Below, in pieces: positions 59,805 to 64,000 of a stretch of DNA of 64,000 nucleotides. Source of the DNA: Saccharum officinarum (Eukaryota > Streptophyta > Magnoliopsida > Poales > Poaceae). The DNA lies in NCBI GenBank assembly GCA_020631735.1, contig CM036209.1, positions 3,199,451 through 3,263,450 of the forward strand, read 5' to 3'. The notes below the pieces were generated by a model. That model saw nothing but the letters and a program-made list of their open reading frames with translations, was not told the DNA's origin and ran no database searches. Position 1 is the first letter of the stretch. Every line of letters starts with the position of its first letter. The position numbers were made by a program, and so were the translations under genes.

Positions 59805-61092
59805 ATGGCCAACACTCGTCGTGCTACGTACGAAGCCGCTGAGACTGGTGGCAACGGTGCAGGAGCTGGTGGAAGTGGTGCCAACAATGTCAACCACCAG
59901 GAACCACGTCCAGAACCACATTTGCCCCCCTCCTCCGCCGCTTACCGCAGAAATGTTCTTCACACAGTTTCTTGGAAGTCAACGCAGTACTGAACAATCA
60001 CAGAGGAATATGGAAGACTTTCTGCGTACCATCGCGGAAAATGTTCAAAGAGGAAATAATCCAAGGTGGTGGCCATGGAGTGAACCAGTACAGCAGTTTC
60101 AAGGATTTCATGGATACGAGGCCACCTATTTTCAAAGAAGCAGCAGAGCCACTTGATGCCGAAGAATGGATTAACACTATGGAAGATAAGTTCCGTGTGT
60201 TAAGGATGACAGAAGTTCTGAAAGTAGAGTATGCTGCACATCAGTTACAAGGACCAGCAGGAATGTGGTGGAAGCATCACCGCAGTACTTTTCCTCCTAA
60301 TGCCCAGATCTCTTGGAGGGATTTCACTGAAGCTTTTAAGGGAGTTTATATTCCCCAGGGTTGGTTGAGATGAAGCTTGGAGAGTTTTTAGCCTTGAATC
60401 AGGGTACCAAGACGGTGACACAGTATCTGCATGCCTTTAATAACTTGTGCCGCTATGCCCCAGACATGGTTGACACAGATGCAAAGAAGATTGCTAGTTT
60501 CAAGAGAGGGTTGAGTCCGAAGATGATGAAGCATGTGGGTACCAATACCCGCAACAGATTCAACGACTTTATCAGTGACTGTTTGAAGCAAGAGAAGAAC
60601 AATAATGCTTACACCGCATCCAAGAACCGCAAGAGAGTGTTCGAGTCAGGACCATCCCAGTCCAGAGTTGTCCCTGCCAACCGTTCATCTTATCGTCCGT
60701 CCGCACCTGGTGCGAGGTTCAGGCCGCCGCAGCATAAAACCCAGAATTACAAGGGGCCACAGAAACCGTACAAGATCGCAGTGCCGCCAACAAAGACCAG
60801 CGCAGCTGCAGAACAGAGCAACTCCAAGGGAGCTATAGGGTCTGCTGGTACAGTGAAAGGGCCCTGCTACAACTGTGGTCAGCCAGGCCACTTTTCAAAG
60901 TTCTGCCCTTATCCGCCTAAAAAGAAGCAACAGACTTACAATGCTCGTGTACACCACACCGCCATTGATGAAGTTCCTGAGGGAGAGCCCGTAACTGCTG
61001 GTAAGTTTCTTGTGAACCATCACCCTGCAGTTGTTCTTTTTGATTCTGGATCTTCGCATTCTTTTGAGTCAAGCATTTGCACGGAAGCATGA
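59805..61092 (+). pseudogene. gag with zinc knuckle and start of protease, frame broken
   Basis: Gag packages element RNA into virus-like particles. It starts MANTRRATYEAAETGG at 59805. The reading frame changes near 59925 (a C7 run), near 60095 and near 60360. The middle carries the retrotransposon Gag capsid region (PLDAEEWINTMEDKFRVL, YAAHQLQGPAGMWWKHHR, SWRDFTEAFKGVYIPQG, then LGEFLALNQGTKTV...FKRGLSPKM). The CCHC zinc knuckle CYNCGQPGHFSKFC lies at 60865-60906. The protease active-site motif FDSGSS is at about 61039-61056; Asp-Ser-Gly is a usual variant in plant gypsy elements. The breaks could be decay or indel errors, since some sit in homopolymers. Confidence 0.85.
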
Positions 61093-62409
61093 ACAGCTAT
61101 GCACAGAATTGAGTTATGGTTATCGCATAAGTTCAGCAGGAGCTGATGTGTTAACCAATAAGATGGTTAGAGGGGCAACCCTTGAGTTAGGTAGTAGTCG
61201 GAAGTTCCGAGTGAACCTGGTAGTTATGCCTGGACTAGTTTTGGATGTAATAATAGGAATGAACTGGATGAAAGACTGGGAAGCAGTCATAGATACAAGC
61301 AGTAGGATGCTTACCCTTAAAGATCCCCAGGCAGAGGGTACTTTCCAGGTACCATTGCCTAAAAGAACAGATCTTGTGAGTGTGACCTGTGCCATGGAAG
61401 TTGCTCCTATCCATCAGATCCCAGTAGTATGTGAGTTCCCGGATGTGTTTCCAGACGAGTTGCCTGGCCTTCCTCCAGACAGAGATGTTGAGTTTGGAAT
61501 CGAGTTGATCCCCGGGACAGCTCCAATTTCGAGGAGACCTTATCGGATGCCTCCGGATGAGTTAGCTGAGTTGAAGAAACAGTTGGAAGAGTTGTTAAAA
61601 AAGGGGTTTATTCGCCCAAGTAAGTCTGAATGGGGATGTCCTGCCTTGTTTGTAAAGAAAAAGAAAGAGGGTACTCTCAGGATGTGTGTGGATTACCGAC
61701 CTCTTAATGCTGTAACCATCAAGAATAAATATCCCTTGCCTCATATTGATGTTCTGTTTGATCAGTTAGCTAAAGCCAGAGTGTTCTCCAAGATAGACTT
61801 AAGGTCTGGGTATCATCAGATAAAGATTAGACCTCAAGATGTTCCGAAAACCGCCTTTTCTACCAGATACGGGTTGTACGAGTATCTTGTTATGTCATTT
61901 GGACTAACAAATGCTCCTGCATATTTTATGTATCTGATGAATACAGTTTTCATGCCAGAGTTGGACAAGTTTGTAGTTGTCTTCATTGATGACATTCTAG
62001 TATACTCTGAAAACGAGAAAGAGCATGAAGAGCATCTGAGAATTGTCTTGACCAGGCTGAGAGATCATAAGTTATATGCTAAGTTCAGCAAATGTGAATT
62101 TTGGTTGAAGAAAGTTCCTTTCCTCGGTCATATCCTATCTGAGAATGGAGTTTCTGTAGATCCGAGTAAAGTGCAAGAGGTTATGGATTGGAAGACTCCA
62201 ACCACAGTGTCAGAAGTCAGAAGTTTCCTAGGGTTAGCGGGTTACTATCGCCGTTTTATCCCAGACTTCTCGAAGATTGCCAAGCCTATGACAAGTCTGT
62301 TACAGAAAGATCACAAGTTTGTGTGGACAGAGGAGTGTGAGACAGCTTTCCATACCTTGCGGAAACTGTTGACCACTGCTCCAGTTCTTGCACAGCCCGA
62401 CATCGAAAA
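61066..62409 (+). pseudogene. protease C-terminal part and reverse transcriptase, frame broken at both ends
   Basis: The open frame covers the rest of the aspartic protease (ATLELG, VILD-like DVIIGMNWM) and a full reverse transcriptase: [76 protein letters not shown] and the catalytic FIDDILVYS, with the two Asp codons at 61988-61993. The thumb/connection ([20 protein letters not shown]) follows. It converts element RNA to cDNA in particles. The frame shifts by one base relative to gag near 61060 and relative to RNase H near 62405. Confidence 0.9.
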
Positions 62410-64000
62410 CCTTTTGATGTGTTCTGTGACGCATCAAAAACAGGATTAGGGTGTGTGCTAATGCAAGAAGGAAGAGTCATTGCTTATGCCTCCCGGCAGT
62501 TGAGAAAACATGAAATCAATTATCCGACCCACGATCTTGAGCTTGCCGCTGTGGTGCATGCCTTAAAGATTTGGAGACACTATCTGCTGGGTAATGTGTG
62601 CAATATTTTCACCGATCATAAGAGTCTCAAGTACATTTTCACCCAACCAGAATTGAACATGAGACAGCGAAGATGGTTAGAACTGATCAAAGACTACAAC
62701 TTGAATGTACAGTATCACCCTGGGAAAGCCAATGTGGTAGCTGATGCTTTAAGCAGAAAGTCACATTGTCTGAATGTGCAACCCTTGCTTGAAGATGGTT
62801 TCGATCTAATGCACCCTGCCGTGCTACAAAGTATTCAGGTCAGTTGTTCCTTGGAGAGTAAGATTATAGAAGGTCAGAAAACAGACAAGGGGATATTCCA
62901 CATCAAAAAGAAGATTCAAGAAGAACCCTCGAAACACTTCAGGGTGGATGAGCAGGATGTGTTGTGGTTCGACAACCGTCTTGTTGTTCCAAAGGATAGA
63001 GAGCTTAAGAATAAAATTTTGGATGAAGCTCATCTCTCTAAGTTGTCTATTCATCCTGGCAGCAGTAAAATATATCAAGAACTAAGACCTCGTTATTGGT
63101 GGACCAAGATGAAGAAGGAAATTGCAGCGTATGTAGCCAGATGTGACACATGTTGTAGAGTAAAAGCAATTCACATGAAGCCTGCCGGAATGCTACAACC
63201 TTTGTCAGTGCCGAGTTGGAAGTGGGATGACATAAGTATGGATTTTATCACGGGTCTACCCACTACTCAAAAAGGTCACGATTCCATTTGGGTAATTGTG
63301 GATCGTCTTACTAAGACAGCCCACTTTCTGCCTGTCAAAACGGAACATAGACCACCTCAATATGCTGAGAAGTATATTGCGGAGATTGTGAGGTTGCATG
63401 GCATACCAAAGACTATAGTGTCTGACAGAGGGTCACAGTTCACTGCTCACTTTTGGGAGCACTTGCACAAAGGTTTGGGGACTAGTCTGATTCGTAGCAC
63501 TGCCTATCATCCTCAAACAGATGGTCAAACTGAGAGAGTTAATGCTGTTCTAGAAGATATGTTAAGAGCCTGTGTGTTGTCTTCCAGAGGTTCATGGGAG
63601 TCATGGTTACCATTAGCAGAGTTCTCATACAATAACAGCTATCAAGAGAGTATCAAGATGGCACCTTTTGAGGCTCTGTATGGCCGAAAGTGTAGAACAC
63701 CGTTAAACTGGATTGAGCCCGGAGAAAGAAGGTATTATGGTATTGACTTCGTAGAAGAAGCCGAAAGGAAAGTTCATATCATCCAGCAGAATATGAGAGC
63801 AGCCCAGTCACGTCAGAAAAGTTATGCAGATAAGAGAAGGAGACCGCTTGTGTTCGAAGTTGGTGACTATGTCTATCTAAAAGTTACGCCAATGAAAAAG
63901 AAAAGATTTGGTGTGCGCAGAAAGCTGGCCGCCAGATTTGTGGGACCTTATAAAATCCTGGAACGGAAGGGTCCTGTGGCTTACAAATTGGATTTACCAG
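62410..64000 (+). CDS. RNase H and integrase, open to the window end (partial)
   Basis: One frame with no stop from 62410 to the end (530 codons). RNase [11 protein letters not shown], the HDLELAAVV Glu and [10 protein letters not shown], giving the D-E-D set, ending at VVADALSRK. Integrase: the HHCC zinc domain (His at 63031 and 63052, Cys at 63142 and 63151); the catalytic Asp at 63241 (MDFITGLP), Asp at 63424 (SDRGSQFT) and Glu at 63532 (TDGQTERVN) with the usual 35-residue D-E spacing; then the [10 protein letters not shown]...[11 protein letters not shown]-terminal domain. It inserts the cDNA into host DNA. In the Tekay clade a chromodomain normally follows; it would lie just beyond 64000. 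Confidence 0.92.

Larger units (their letters stand above)
57949..64000 (+). mobile_element. Ty3/gypsy chromovirus, Tekay-like, with an extra H3-tail ORF (5' and 3' ends missing)
   Basis: Order: leader (57949-58478), extra ORF with an H3-like tail (58479-58967), overlapping coiled-coil ORF (58964-59452), spacer, gag with zinc knuckle, protease, reverse transcriptase, RNase H, integrase. This is the Ty3/gypsy domain order. RT blocks such as [31 protein letters not shown] and [13 protein letters not shown] match what I know of the Tekay (Del) chromovirus clade, which usually ends in a chromodomain; here the window stops before it. Both LTRs are outside the visible sequence. Several frame breaks in gag-pol suggest a decayed or error-containing copy. 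Confidence 0.9.

Noticed and set aside
59805..59835. Gag start (MANTRRATYE) as a second H3-tail copy
   Set aside because: The resemblance to ARTKQTARK is loose (A-x-T-basic) and not above chance for a short basic N-terminus.

Overview
The window reads as nuclear DNA of a grass, probably from the sorghum/sugarcane/Miscanthus side of the family. Reasons: a spliced plant F-box/LRR gene with a very GC-rich first exon, grass-type Tourist, Stowaway and CACTA elements, a tandem family of DUF3615-like genes, and plant chromoviruses. No bacterial, organellar, rRNA, tRNA or CRISPR feature was seen. Two runs of exactly 100 N (37870-37969 and 57849-57948) cut it into three contigs, so it is a draft scaffold.

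Layout. 1-5003: a complete eight-exon F-box/LRR gene on the minus strand (FBL3-like, 696 aa predicted), then its GC-rich upstream region. 5.0-12.5 kb: intergenic DNA with MITEs, a degenerate GCAACAT/GAAACA array and a minus-strand LTR. 12.5-37.9 kb: a tandem cluster of DUF3615-like genes or gene pieces (12.5, 17.3-18.6, 24.8-25.3 and 33.9-37.9 kb), separated by transposons: a CACTA element with intact TSD at 13111-14352, two Tourist copies, a chromovirus integrase/chromodomain fragment at 19853-20930, an LTR ending at 24691 and a fold-back element at 31.5-32.8 kb.

37970-57848: a contig bounded by both gaps that is, over 18 kb, the reverse complement of 19742-37869. The arms differ mainly in homopolymer length. 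I read it as a redundant contig (or haplotig) placed backwards, not a natural palindrome. If flipped, it extends the left contig by about 1.8 kb and completes the third DUF3615-like gene. Gene and repeat counts from this window should not count both arms.

57949-64000: the 5' two thirds of a Ty3/gypsy element whose pol resembles the Tekay chromovirus clade. Its gag-pol has several frame breaks, but reverse transcriptase, RNase H and integrase catalytic residues are present. Upstream of gag lies an unusual extra gene. Its protein starts with an almost exact histone H3 N-terminal tail (identical to H3 residues 1-13; 19 of 21 over residues 1-21), followed by a non-histone domain and, through a 4-base ATGA overlap, a coiled-coil ORF with an acidic end. 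K4 and K9 are kept, while K14, K18 and K23 are all arginine. A mobile element that encodes a histone-tail mimic, in a lineage whose integrases usually carry a histone-reading chromodomain, is the most interesting thing here. All functional statements about it are inference.
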